Assembly: GCF_900113015.1 (NCBI RefSeq)
Contig: NZ_FONV01000016.1
Span: forward strand, 1-64,000
DNA from: Actinoplanes philippinensis
GTDB taxonomy: Bacteria; Actinomycetota; Actinomycetes; Mycobacteriales; Micromonosporaceae
DNA: 64,000 bases
Reading direction: 5' to 3'
The notes below the pieces were generated by a model. It had not been told where the DNA came from. It did not search any database and worked only from the letters and a program-made list of their open reading frames with translations. Position numbers and translations under genes: made by a program. Positions 33,815-41,650 of this stretch are shown piece after piece. The first letter of the stretch is position 1. Every line of letters starts with the position of its first letter.

Positions 33815-34606
33815 TCAGCGCCGCCGGGCCAGACGCCGGCGCAGGTCGTCGAGGTAGTAGTCCTTCGCCAGGTCACGCACTCTGCCGGGCAGCCGCGGGT
33901 AGACGACCTTCGCCACGCCGAAGAAACCGTCGAACAGCCGCTGCTGCCGCGGTGACCAGGGGTAACCGAACTGTGCCCGGATCGGCTCCGGCAGCAGGCC
34001 GGCGGTGACCAGCCTGTTCAACGGCTTGGCCGGGCGCATCAGCAGCGTAAGGTTCCTCGGCCGCATCAGCGCCGCCGCGATCTCCCGTCCCTCGTCGCTG
34101 ACCCGCAGCGTGGTCACGGTGCGGTCCCAGTAGGCGTCGAACCTGGCGCGGTCGGCCGGCCACGCGTCCTCCGGACAGCCGATCGACGTGGCGAGCACGC
34201 TGTACTGCCGGTAGCACTCGTCCAGTTCGGCCGGCGACAGTGGACCGAAGACCCGCTGGTAGATCAGGACCGCGGTGTCGTAGAGGGTGGCGTTGACCCA
34301 GACCTGCAGGCCCGGGTCGTCGGCGTGGTAGCCGGGGCCGGTCACCTTCCGGTGGATCGCGGCGACGGCCCGGCTGATCGCACGCCCCTCCGCCACGGTG
34401 CCGAAGAGCACGCCGAACACGTAACTCATCGTGGTGCGCAGCCGGTCCAGCGGGCGCTCGGCGAAGTCGCTGTGGTCGTGGACGCCCTGAGCGACGCCCG
34501 GGTGGGCGATCTGAAGCAGCGTGGCGCGGCCGCCCCCGGCGAGCAGAAGCCCTTCGCGGGCCACGCGCCGGATGACCGCGCTGTCGTCGAAGAGACCCTC
34601 ATCCAT
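33815..34606 (-). CDS. MpaB/Lcp-type oxygenase (DUF2236)
   Basis: A protein of 263 residues from the ATG at 34606 (MDEGLFDDSAVIRRV); a GTG at 34624 would add six residues. It has the DUF2236 hallmarks: GLLLAGGGRATLLQIAHPGV, VHDHSDFAERPLDRLRTT, AIHRKVTGPGYHADDPGLQV with candidate haem-ligating histidines, and the C-terminal basic helix. Relatives include the mycophenolic-acid enzyme MpaB and the rubber oxygenase Lcp, both b-type haem proteins. The substrate is unknown. Isolated gene. Confidence 0.85.
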   Translation of the reverse strand: MDEGLFDDSAVIRRVAREGLLLAGGGRATLLQIAHPGVAQGVHDHSDFAERPLDRLRTTMSYVFGVLFGTVAEGRAISRAVAAIHRKVTGPGYHADDPGLQVWVNATLYDTAVLIYQRVFGPLSPAELDECYRQYSVLATSIGCPEDAWPADRARFDAYWDRTVTTLRVSDEGREIAAALMRPRNLTLLMRPAKPLNRLVTAGLLPEPIRAQFGYPWSPRQQRLFDGFFGVAKVVYPRLPGRVRDLAKDYYLDDLRRRLARRR

Positions 34607-34823
34607 CCCGAGAAGGTAAATCACGATTGAGGTGGCGGGATTGACCGAGGCGGTCTGAGCCCCGGCGGTTGAGGCAAGAAGAAGGCCGCAACCTGTAACA
34701 ACTCGTTCGCAGGGGCGAGCACGATGCGGTCCGGGTGCGCCGGGCGTTGATCATCATGGAGTCCGGGAAGGGTGCGCGGGCCTCGGTTGGCCGGGCCGGG
34801 TGTGCTCGGCGCGCTCCCGGTGG

Positions 34824-35435
34824 TTACTCGCCCGAGTCCGCGGGGGGTCGGCCGACACTGTCGAGCCAGGACAAGAGGCGGCCGCCTTCCTCGAGGATGA
34901 CGGTGGCGTCGCGCAAGACGTGTGCCAGCACGGCCATGCCCTCATACCTCGACAGCAGTGACAGCGCCGAGCCGTCCGGATCGTCCGCGCCGATCGCCTT
35001 GAACTGGTCGGCGATCCAGTCCAGCAGCCGGCGGAAGATAGCCGTGGCCTCGGCGGCCAGGGAGTCGTGGTCGCCCCGCTTACCGAGTTCGATCGCCAGC
35101 GTGGCGGTGGGGCAGCCGCGTCGGGCCGCTTGTTCCCGCTGGTCTATCCAGTCTTCGACCAGGCCCGCCAGCCGGGCTCGAGGATCGGCCTGTTCGGCCA
35201 GCCGGGCCAGAAGCGCGTCCTGGTACGCCCCGTGGGCCGCGACCGCGGCCTGGATCAGCGCGTCCTTGGTCTTGAAGTAGTAGTAGACGTTGCCGAGCGG
35301 CACGTCCGCGTCGCGGGCGATGTCGGCGAGCGTGGTCCGTTCCACGCCTTGTTCGTGAAATACCCGCACAGTGGCGTCGGTCAGCCGCCGCAGCTTCTCG
35401 GCGGCGCTCACGCGCTGGCCAGTGGAGTTAGTCAC
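34824..35435 (-). CDS. TetR-family regulator of the NmrA-type reductase
   Basis: A regulator of about 203 residues. I place the start at the GTG at 35435 (reading VTNSTGQRVSAAEKL). GTG codons at 35453 and 35411 are alternatives; the first would bury the operator in the coding region. The helix-turn-helix is clear (ATVRVFHEQGVERTTLADIA, then DADVPLGNVYYYFKTKDALI), and the C-terminal domain matches TetR_C repressors of reactive-compound reductases (GCPTATLAIELGKRG). It is divergent from the reductase at 35520, with two matching palindromes between them, so mutual control is strongly suggested. Confidence 0.87.
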   Translation of the reverse strand: MTNSTGQRVSAAEKLRRLTDATVRVFHEQGVERTTLADIARDADVPLGNVYYYFKTKDALIQAAVAAHGAYQDALLARLAEQADPRARLAGLVEDWIDQREQAARRGCPTATLAIELGKRGDHDSLAAEATAIFRRLLDWIADQFKAIGADDPDGSALSLLSRYEGMAVLAHVLRDATVILEEGGRLLSWLDSVGRPPADSGE

Positions 35436-35444
35436 CCAACTGAC
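35427..35444. promoter_or_regulatory. TetR operator copy 1 (imperfect)
   Basis: GTTAGT-6 bp-ACTGAC has one mismatch from the perfect copy 57 bp away. It overlaps the tetR start region, where it would repress tetR itself. Confidence 0.6.
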
Positions 35445-35483
35445 TCTAGACACCGGGGACCGCCGCCGTCTAACGTCTGTCGT

Positions 35484-35501
35484 GTTAGTCAGTCAACTAA
35501 C
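35484..35501. promoter_or_regulatory. TetR operator copy 2 (perfect)
   Basis: GTTAGT-CAGTCA-ACTAAC is a perfect 6-bp-arm palindrome. It lies 18 bp ahead of the reductase ATG at 35520. Confidence 0.65.
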
Positions 35502-35519
35502 TTAGAAGAGGGATCGAAC

Positions 35520-36365
35520 ATGATCGCGGTAACCGGCGCTACCGGAACCATCGGGCGCACCCTGGTCAAGCTGCTGGCACCCGCCGGCGAAGAGGTGCTC
35601 GCCGTCTCGCGTCACGCCCAGCACACCCCTGACCTGCCTGGCGTGCGCTGGGCGCAGGGCCAGGTGGGCGACACGGCGGGGCTGCAGTCCGCCCTGCACG
35701 GCGCCCGCGCGGTGTTCGTGCTGCTCCCGGGCGAGCTCACCAGTCACGGCGAGGACCCGCGAAAGCTGATCGATGTCGTCGCCGCCGCGGGTCTCGAGCG
35801 CATCGTCTTCCTGTCGTCGCAGATCGCCGGCACCCGGCCACAGTCCGCCTCCCACTCCAGGCTCCACGAGTACGAACAAGCGGTCCGCGCCTCCGAGATC
35901 GGCTTCACCATCCTGCGTCCGACTGGCTTCGCATCGAACGCCCTCGGATGGACCGCGTCGATCCGCGCCCAGCAGACGGTCTACGCCCCCTTCGGCGACG
36001 TCGCACTGCCCGTGGTGGATCCCGACGACATCGCGGGCGTCGCCGCAGCCGCCCTCCTCGAGGACGGGCACGAGGGCCGCACCTACGTGCTCACCGGCCC
36101 GCAGCCCATCAGCCCCCGCGAGCAGACCGCGGCCATCGGCGAAGCGATCGGCGAAGACCTCCACTTCGTCGAGGTACCCCGCGAAGCCGCCCAAGCCGCC
36201 ATGACGCAATTCATGGCCCCCGACATGGCCGCCGGCTCCCTCGACGTTCTCGGATCCCCACTGCCGGCCGAGCAAGCGGTCAGCCCCGACGTCGAAGAAG
36301 TGCTGCACCGGGCACCGGGCTCGTTCGCCAACTGGGCGGCCCGCAACGCCACGGCGTTCCGCTGA
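35520..36365 (+). CDS. NmrA/SDR-type NAD(P)H-binding reductase
   Basis: A 281-residue Rossmann-fold protein. The nucleotide motif MIAVTGATGTIGRTLVKLL is at the very start, with LERIVFLSSQIAG, TILRPTGFASNAL and PVVDPDDIAGVAAAALLED in order, as in NmrA/QorB-like atypical SDRs. It probably acts on quinones or serves as a redox sensor. The ATG at 35520 follows GAAGAGGG. A perfect palindrome 18 bp upstream and the divergent TetR gene make an inducible detoxification pair likely. Confidence 0.88.
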   Translation: MIAVTGATGTIGRTLVKLLAPAGEEVLAVSRHAQHTPDLPGVRWAQGQVGDTAGLQSALHGARAVFVLLPGELTSHGEDPRKLIDVVAAAGLERIVFLSSQIAGTRPQSASHSRLHEYEQAVRASEIGFTILRPTGFASNALGWTASIRAQQTVYAPFGDVALPVVDPDDIAGVAAAALLEDGHEGRTYVLTGPQPISPREQTAAIGEAIGEDLHFVEVPREAAQAAMTQFMAPDMAAGSLDVLGSPLPAEQAVSPDVEEVLHRAPGSFANWAARNATAFR

Positions 36366-36789
36366 CGCCCCACCCCGCGAATCCCTCCCACGGCGAGGCA
36401 GACTCTGCCGAGGACGTCGAGCTGGGACCGAAGCGCGGGCGTGTGTCCCGGTGGTCCACCACATCGGCTGACCATCGTGGCGCGCGAGGGACACCGCCCT
36501 GGCCTGCAAGCTGCAGCCATACCTGCGTTGGCGTCACGCCGGGGCCGGCCACCCCGACGTCCTGACCACCCGACGCCGCGAACGAGCCCGGGTCCGCAGC
36601 CAGCGTCAACAACGCTGGGGGCGAGCCCGGGCCAAGGCCACCAGACGGATCAGACCCGGCCATACGGCGCTGTTGAACCGCGTGGACATGCCCTTCAGCG
36701 CTGTTGGGCGCTGTTCGATGGAGCGCTTCCTGCGTGAAAGGAGTTCAGCTCGTGCTGTCATCTTCACAGTCTGATATGGCGCACTCCGA
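36366..36789 (+). other. Spacer with possible transposase-like remnant
   Basis: No intact gene is present in these 424 bp. Around 36495-36680 one plus-strand frame reads LQPYLRWRHAGAGHPDVLTT followed by a very basic tail (RRRERARVRSQRQQRWG). From memory this resembles the C-terminal end of some actinobacterial transposase-related proteins. There is no start, no catalytic core and no terminal repeat. I regard it as a relic at best. Confidence 0.3.
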
Positions 36790-38460
36790 TCAACTTTTCG
36801 GCGTCCCCGCCACCTGGTCAAGTGGAATGACCACCGTCTCGATCCACGACGGTGGAGGCTCGGCGCCCGCCCCGACCAACCCCGCGATCACCCGGACGCT
36901 GCCGGGCCGCCCTTCCGGCCACGGGGTGTGACCGTCGGTCAGGACGATGACGATGTGCGGGCGCTCCGGGCCACGCAGCGCCTGCTCGATGCCGACACGC
37001 ATGTCGGTGCCGCCGCCCCCGGCCAGAACCACATCACCGACCGTGCTGGCCCGGCGAACCGCGTGCACGTCGGCGTCACACGCCAGCACGGTCACCCGGT
37101 CACGGCCGATACCGACCGCCCGCAGCACACCGGCGACCTCACCCAGCACCGCCCGCAGCTCGTCGTCACCCATCGACCCCGACGTGTCGACCACCACCGC
37201 CACCCGGGGCATCGGGCGGCGAAGACTCGGAAAGACCACACGGGGTACGGCCGACCCGCGCCGTGACGGCCGCTGATACGTGTAGTCCACAGCGCCCGAG
37301 GCCCACGACGCGGCCTCGCGGACGGCGCCGGTCAACGCCCGCCGCCAGTCGACGACCGGCTCCAGGATCTCGTCGGCCCAGCGCCGCCAGCCCTCCGGAA
37401 TCCGGCCCTGGGCCTTGACGTGGGCGCGCATCTCGATGGCGGTCTGCCTCCGGATCGCCGCCGCCTCCACCGGGCTCACCCGCGCGGCGTCGGACACCTC
37501 CCACGGCATCGACCGGCCGTGCGCGCCGGAACCACACTCCGGAGGGTGCGGCGTCGGCGGGATGTCCGGCAGATACTGCTCGAACATCCGCCCGTCCGGC
37601 AGACCGAACATCGCAGGCCGCAACGCGGTCGCCGGGAGCGCCGCGATGTCGTCGTTGATCTCACAGTCCTGCGCGATGTTGACCCGATGATGATCATGAC
37701 GGACCTCCGGCGCCAGCAGCCCTGCCCGCCCGTGATGGTCGCGCAGCAGGTGGGCGACCTCATGTACCCAGACCGCGGCGAGCTCGTGCACCGGAGTCGC
37801 CTCCACGAACGCCGGGTTCACATAGCAGCGCCAATACCGGTCGACGCCCATGGTCGGCACCTCGTAACCGGGCACCACGGTGAGGCTGTAAAGAGCCGAC
37901 GCCAGGTACGGCTGGGCGCCGGCCGCTCTCAGCCGCGCGGCCAGCAGTTTCGTCCGGTCCAGAGCCCGCCCGGCATCACCCGCCATCACCCTGCCCGGCA
38001 CCGGCTCCCCCACCGAAGCGTCCCGGGCCCGCAACACCGGCTCCCCCACCGAACCGCCCCCAGCCCGCGACACCGCCCCGTCCGCCGACGGCACGGCTCT
38101 AGCCGAACCGCCCCCAGCCCGCGACACCGCCTCATCCGCCACCGGCACGGCTCCCGCCGAACCGCCCCCGGCTCGCAGCACCGCCTCGACTGCCGACGGC
38201 ACGGATCGCCCTGAACCGGCCCCGGACCGCGACCCCGCCTCGTCCGCCGACGGCACGGATCGCCCTGAACCGGCCCCGGACCGCGACCCCGCCTCGACTG
38301 CCGACGGCACGGATCTGGCCGAATCGGCCCCGGACCGCGAGCCCGCCTCGTCCGCCGGCGGCACGGATCTGGCCGAATCGGCCCCGGACCGCGACCCCGC
38401 CTCGTCCACCGGCGGCACGGATCTCGCCGGGCCGGTGGGCGACGGCTGGTCAGGAGCCAC
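36790..38460 (-). CDS. VWA protein with HExxH zincin-like domain (DUF2201 type)
   Basis: A 556-residue protein starting at the GTG at 38460, overlapping the MoxR stop by 11 bp. Residues about 12-137 are seven tandem 18-residue repeats (RSVPPADEAGSRSGADS type), probably a flexible spacer. Residues 150-330 carry a DUF2201_N domain with the zinc-protease-like motif WVHEVAHLLRDHHGRAG. The C-terminal third is a von Willebrand A domain with an intact MIDAS motif (VVVDTSGSMGDDELR) and VLTDGHTPWPEGRPG. Proteins of this type act with MoxR ATPases as chaperone or effector pairs. With the upstream MoxR gene it forms the canonical pair; the protease activity is inferred. Confidence 0.88.
   Translation of the reverse strand: MAPDQPSPTGPARSVPPVDEAGSRSGADSARSVPPADEAGSRSGADSARSVPSAVEAGSRSGAGSGRSVPSADEAGSRSGAGSGRSVPSAVEAVLRAGGGSAGAVPVADEAVSRAGGGSARAVPSADGAVSRAGGGSVGEPVLRARDASVGEPVPGRVMAGDAGRALDRTKLLAARLRAAGAQPYLASALYSLTVVPGYEVPTMGVDRYWRCYVNPAFVEATPVHELAAVWVHEVAHLLRDHHGRAGLLAPEVRHDHHRVNIAQDCEINDDIAALPATALRPAMFGLPDGRMFEQYLPDIPPTPHPPECGSGAHGRSMPWEVSDAARVSPVEAAAIRRQTAIEMRAHVKAQGRIPEGWRRWADEILEPVVDWRRALTGAVREAASWASGAVDYTYQRPSRRGSAVPRVVFPSLRRPMPRVAVVVDTSGSMGDDELRAVLGEVAGVLRAVGIGRDRVTVLACDADVHAVRRASTVGDVVLAGGGGTDMRVGIEQALRGPERPHIVIVLTDGHTPWPEGRPGSVRVIAGLVGAGAEPPPSWIETVVIPLDQVAGTPKS
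38050..38427. repeat. 54-bp minisatellite encoding VWA N-terminus
   Basis: Seven in-frame copies of a 54-bp unit encode 18-residue repeats at the N-terminus of the VWA protein. The copies nearest the gene start are almost identical (GGACCGCGACCCCGCCTCG recurs), and those further in diverge progressively. This suggests ongoing expansion at the start end and decay toward the domain end. Confidence 0.85.
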
Positions 38461-39628
38461 CGGTCAGCAATCCGGAGGCGGTGAGCACGCCGATGAACGC
38501 GTCGATCGAGGCCGGGACCGGCCAGGACTGGTCGCGCATGCGGGCCAGGTCGAACGCGGCCCGGGCGGCCACGTCGGGGACTCCGGCGTCGACGGCCTTG
38601 GCGAGCACCGTCCAGCCGGCCTCCCAGCGCTCGCGGGTCACCGTCGCCTCGATGGCCGCGACGACAGCGGTGAGGAACGCCAGTTGGCGGTCGCCGCGGT
38701 CGGGGAGGGCGAAGGCCGCCGGGTTGGCCAGGACCCGCTCCGGGTCGGGCAGGTCCAGCTCGTCCAGATAGGTGGTGAGCTCCAGGCCCGCGCCGTCGCC
38801 GACAGCGCCGATGATCGCGGTCGCCAGCGCCTCACGGCTGGTGCCCGCACAGAAGTGGAAGACGAGCAGACGCAACGCCATGTCCCACGTGCGCGGTGAC
38901 GGCCACGCTCCGCCGCGGGCCTCGGCATCGGCCGGCAGGTGGTGGGTGAGGCCGGGACGCGCGGTGAGGAAACCGGCGATCACGCCGCGGGCCCGGGCCA
39001 GGGCGCTCGCGGCCCGAGCGGGGTCGACGGACGGGACCTCGATGCGTGGCCACACCCCGGCCAGGCCCCGGGCGACGACCCGCGGATCGTGCGCCCAGTG
39101 CAGGTGGACGAACCGGTTGGCCAGCGGTGGGCTCAGATGCCAGCCGTCGGCGGCCGAGGACGGCGGGTTGGCGGCGGCGACGATCCGCACCTCGCCGGGA
39201 AGGGTGAGGCTGCCGACCCGCCGCTCCAGCACCACGCGCAGCAGAGCGGCCTGCACGGCCGGCGGCGCGGACGACAACTCGTCGAAGAAGAGCAGGCCAC
39301 GGCCACGGCGGGCGAGCCGGACCGCCCAGTCGGGTGGGGCCATCGGGACGCCCTGCACGGCCGGATCGTCACCGACGATGGGCAGGCCGGCGAAGTCGGA
39401 CGGCTCGTGAACGCTGGCGATCACCGTCTCCAGCGGCACGTCGAGACCGTCGGCGAGCTGGGCGAGGGTCGCCGACTTGCCGATGCCCGGCTCACCCCAG
39501 AGCAGCACCGGCAGATTCGCGGCGACACACAACGCCAGGGCGGCGGCCCGGTGATCGGTGACCGGCTCGGTCCGGGTGACCCGGATCTGACGCAGCAGGG
39601 CGTCAGCGGCCTCCAGCCCGCCGGTCAT
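38450..39628 (-). CDS. MoxR-type AAA+ ATPase
   Basis: A 392-residue AAA+ ATPase: Walker A LLWGEPGIGKSATLAQ (near residues 42-57), Walker B GLLFFDELSSAPPAVQAALL, sensor 1 VRIVAAANPP, and arginine/sensor-2 text LANRFVHLHW. The C-terminal lid helices include PSPRTWDMALRLLVFHFCAG. MoxR ATPases remodel partner complexes, usually with VWA proteins. The stop lies inside the VWA gene, so the two are translated together. A 28-bp promoter-like element sits 73-100 bp upstream of the ATG at 39628. Confidence 0.92.
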   Translation of the reverse strand: MTGGLEAADALLRQIRVTRTEPVTDHRAAALALCVAANLPVLLWGEPGIGKSATLAQLADGLDVPLETVIASVHEPSDFAGLPIVGDDPAVQGVPMAPPDWAVRLARRGRGLLFFDELSSAPPAVQAALLRVVLERRVGSLTLPGEVRIVAAANPPSSAADGWHLSPPLANRFVHLHWAHDPRVVARGLAGVWPRIEVPSVDPARAASALARARGVIAGFLTARPGLTHHLPADAEARGGAWPSPRTWDMALRLLVFHFCAGTSREALATAIIGAVGDGAGLELTTYLDELDLPDPERVLANPAAFALPDRGDRQLAFLTAVVAAIEATVTRERWEAGWTVLAKAVDAGVPDVAARAAFDLARMRDQSWPVPASIDAFIGVLTASGLLTGGS

Positions 39629-39700
39629 ACGTGCTCCTCAGCGGGTCCGTATGGACCGTGACCGCTCATCGTGACGCCTCCCCCAAGCCGGCTTGGCCGG

Positions 39701-39728
39701 GAGCATACGCGAGCCCACCGACATTTCC
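39701..39728 (-). promoter_or_regulatory. PafBC/RecA-independent DNA-damage promoter, MoxR operon
   Basis: On the minus strand the element reads TGTCGGTG-N8-TATGCT followed by CCC-G. It fits the mycobacterial RecA_NDp consensus (tTGTCRGTG-N8-TANNNT-N3-R), which PafBC activates. The entire 28-bp block is identical to that at 44420-44447. Just downstream of the -10 a perfect palindrome, CCAAGCCGGCTTGG (39683-39696), would form a hairpin at the RNA 5' end. Confidence 0.75.
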
Positions 39729-39759
39729 GGCCACGATTCGACGTCGGCCGGCAGCCGCT

Positions 39760-39890
39760 CCACCCGGGCCCAGCCAGGTACCGCCGATCCCGATCAACGA
39801 GTGCGTTCGCGCAGGAACGCCATGGCAGCCGCGCCACCCGGCCCCGGCCAGGTACCGCCGATCCCAATCAACGAGTGCGTCTGCGCAGAT
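39760..39890. repeat. 73-bp tandem duplication of ankyrin gene 3' end
   Basis: A block containing GGTACCGCCGATCCC and CAACGAGTGCG occurs at 39773 and again at 39846, period 73 bp. The second copy includes the real stop and last residues of the ankyrin gene (AIAYLRRRTR). The first copy encodes a matching orphan tail (AAMAFLRERTR plus stop), so it is either a duplicated gene end or the last trace of a third ankyrin paralogue. Confidence 0.75.
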
Positions 39891-41601
39891 AGGCGATGGC
39901 GGCCTCGAAGTCCGAGTCGAGGTCGTCGCGGTAGTCGAGGTAGTCCTCGCAGTGATCGATCACGGACATGCCGTCGCGGTCGGGCAGGTAGGGGTCGGCG
40001 CCGGAGTCGACCAGGGCGATGATCAGATCGGCCGGCCAGCGGTGGACCACCGAGAGGTAGAGGGGTGTGCTGCCCTCCTTGTCACGGGCGTTGACGTCGA
40101 GGCCCTCGGCCAGCAGACGCGGCAGCAGCCGGCCGTGGTCGAAGGCCCGCAGCCGGTGCAGGAGGGTGCCGCCCCGGCCGTCGCGCAGCTGCGGGTCCAT
40201 GCCGGCGTCGAGGAGTTCGAGCACAGTCCGGGTGCCGCCGTGGATCATGCGCTGCCACAGGTCCTCGCGGTGGGCGCGAAGCCGCCGGGGCAGGCGTCCG
40301 GGTGCTCCGTGCCAGGCCTTCGCGGCCGCGAAGCATCCACTGACCGCGCCGCCGAAGGCGCTCAGCGCGCGTTCCCGCCGGCGTTCGGCCTCGGGGTGCG
40401 CGAGCAGGTCGAGGCGCCCGAGCCGGACGTCCACCTCGTGCCAGTCACCACGACACCGCACCCGAATCGGCCCGTCGTCCGCCGCCACCGGCGCAGCCCC
40501 GGACGCCAGGACCGCCGACGGCCCAGCGACCGAACCGGCCGGGAAACCAACGACAGCGCCGGCGACCGGCACGGGTGACGGCCCGACGACCGAACCGACC
40601 GGGAAACCAACGACAGCGCCGGCCGCCGGCACGGGTGACGGCCCGGACATGCCGGCGGGGAAGAGGGCCGCCCGGACCAGCGGGTGCACGTCCGCCGGAG
40701 TGAGCCGGCCGGCCCGGACCAGGTCCAGGTCGACCTGATGGCGAGCCACATCCGGGTAGACGCGGGGAAGCTCTCGCGCCTCGGCGGAACGGCTGCCGAC
40801 GATCGAGCGCCAGACGACCCGCACGTCGTCGCCGTCCACCGAGAACTGCAGGTAGCGGTGATAGTCGGCCCACAGCGCCCAGGTGTCGAAGCCGAACCGG
40901 CGAGCGAACAGCCGCAGATCGTGAAGAAGGCGCATCGGATCGGCCGTACGGATGAAGGCCCTTCTGTCGAAGCGCGGCCACGGCGCCTCGGGACAGTCGT
41001 CGGCGACCTCGAACCCGGCCTCCGCGAACGACCCGGCGAACGTCTCCGACAGGCGGCTGCGCTCCGCCCGCGACGGCGTGTCGCCACCGGATCCGAGCGA
41101 CTCGGCGGGCAGCCCGTCCGCACCGAACCCGGGCACCCGCAACGTCGAGCCCCCGACCGCGGCCCGCAGGTCGCCCGCATACCGGGCGTCCCACAGATAG
41201 GCGGGCAGCAGATGCGCCTGCCCGAGGTCGATCTCACCCCACCGGGCGGCGCCGAGGGCTAGACGCTGCGAACCGAACATCGACGCCGGCGCCTGGACCG
41301 TGGCCACCACGGTGTCCGCCGCGATCGTCCCCTCGCCGGGGACGAGCACGTAGCGCCGGTCGACGGCGAGGGTGGTGACGCCGCCGAGCGCCCGCGGCAG
41401 GTGCCAGCGCAGCAGGTCGGGCGCGAGGTGCATGGCCAGTCCGGCGGCGTCCTCGGCCAGGTCGATGCGGCCGGCGGCGCAGGCGGCCCGCCAGTCGCCG
41501 CGCTCCCGGGCCTCGGCGCACTCGGCGATCATGCGCTCCGGGACGGCATAGCGGCGGATCCGCTGCCACTCGGCGAGCGCGAGTGGATCGTGACCGCTCA
41601 C
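39868..41601 (-). CDS. Ankyrin-repeat protein 1 of LRR-Ank-Ank operon
   Basis: A 577-residue protein starting at the ATG at 41601. Residues 1-350 form a conserved but unnamed domain shared with the next gene upstream (RYAVPERMIAECAEARERGD; WRAACAAGRIDLAED; LAPDLLRWHLPRALGGVTTL). A Pro/Val/Gly-rich spacer with two 20-residue repeats follows (around 340-395), then a linker helix (ERRRERALSAFGGAVSGCFA) and C-terminal ankyrin repeats (DAGMDPQLRDGRGGTLLHRL, EGLDVNARDKEGSTPLYLSV, DSGADPYLPDRDGMSVIDHC). It has no signal or membrane segment. It may act as an adaptor for the MoxR-VWA pair. Confidence 0.85.
   Translation of the reverse strand: MSGHDPLALAEWQRIRRYAVPERMIAECAEARERGDWRAACAAGRIDLAEDAAGLAMHLAPDLLRWHLPRALGGVTTLAVDRRYVLVPGEGTIAADTVVATVQAPASMFGSQRLALGAARWGEIDLGQAHLLPAYLWDARYAGDLRAAVGGSTLRVPGFGADGLPAESLGSGGDTPSRAERSRLSETFAGSFAEAGFEVADDCPEAPWPRFDRRAFIRTADPMRLLHDLRLFARRFGFDTWALWADYHRYLQFSVDGDDVRVVWRSIVGSRSAEARELPRVYPDVARHQVDLDLVRAGRLTPADVHPLVRAALFPAGMSGPSPVPAAGAVVGFPVGSVVGPSPVPVAGAVVGFPAGSVAGPSAVLASGAAPVAADDGPIRVRCRGDWHEVDVRLGRLDLLAHPEAERRRERALSAFGGAVSGCFAAAKAWHGAPGRLPRRLRAHREDLWQRMIHGGTRTVLELLDAGMDPQLRDGRGGTLLHRLRAFDHGRLLPRLLAEGLDVNARDKEGSTPLYLSVVHRWPADLIIALVDSGADPYLPDRDGMSVIDHCEDYLDYRDDLDSDFEAAIAYLRRRTR
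40521..40640. repeat. 60-bp in-frame tandem repeat in ankyrin gene
   Basis: Two adjacent 60-bp units (40521-40580 and 40581-40640) differ at only a few positions. A decayed partial copy precedes them. They encode the spacer PVPxAGAVVGFPxGSVxGPS. Confidence 0.85.
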
Positions 41602-41620
41602 CGCAACCCCCTCCGATCCG

Positions 41621-41650
41621 ACCGGAGCATACGCGACGCGGCCGTCATCG
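41621..41650 (-). promoter_or_regulatory. Degenerate third PafBC-type promoter
   Basis: The minus strand reads TGACGGCC-N8-TATGCT-CCG-G. The -10 half (GGAGCATACGCGA on plus, 41624-41636) is identical to the other two copies. The upstream TGTCGGTG half is only partly kept (TG-CGG). It lies between the two ankyrin genes, 20-30 bp ahead of the 41601 start, and may give an internal, weaker start. Confidence 0.45.

Noticed and set aside
34625..34823. Possible gene between the MpaB-type and TetR genes
   Set aside because: No frame with start, ribosome binding site and coding bias on either strand.
37420..38460. CRISPR-like array in the 54-bp repeats
   Set aside because: Units are contiguous without spacers, are in frame and encode a repeated peptide; this is a coding minisatellite.
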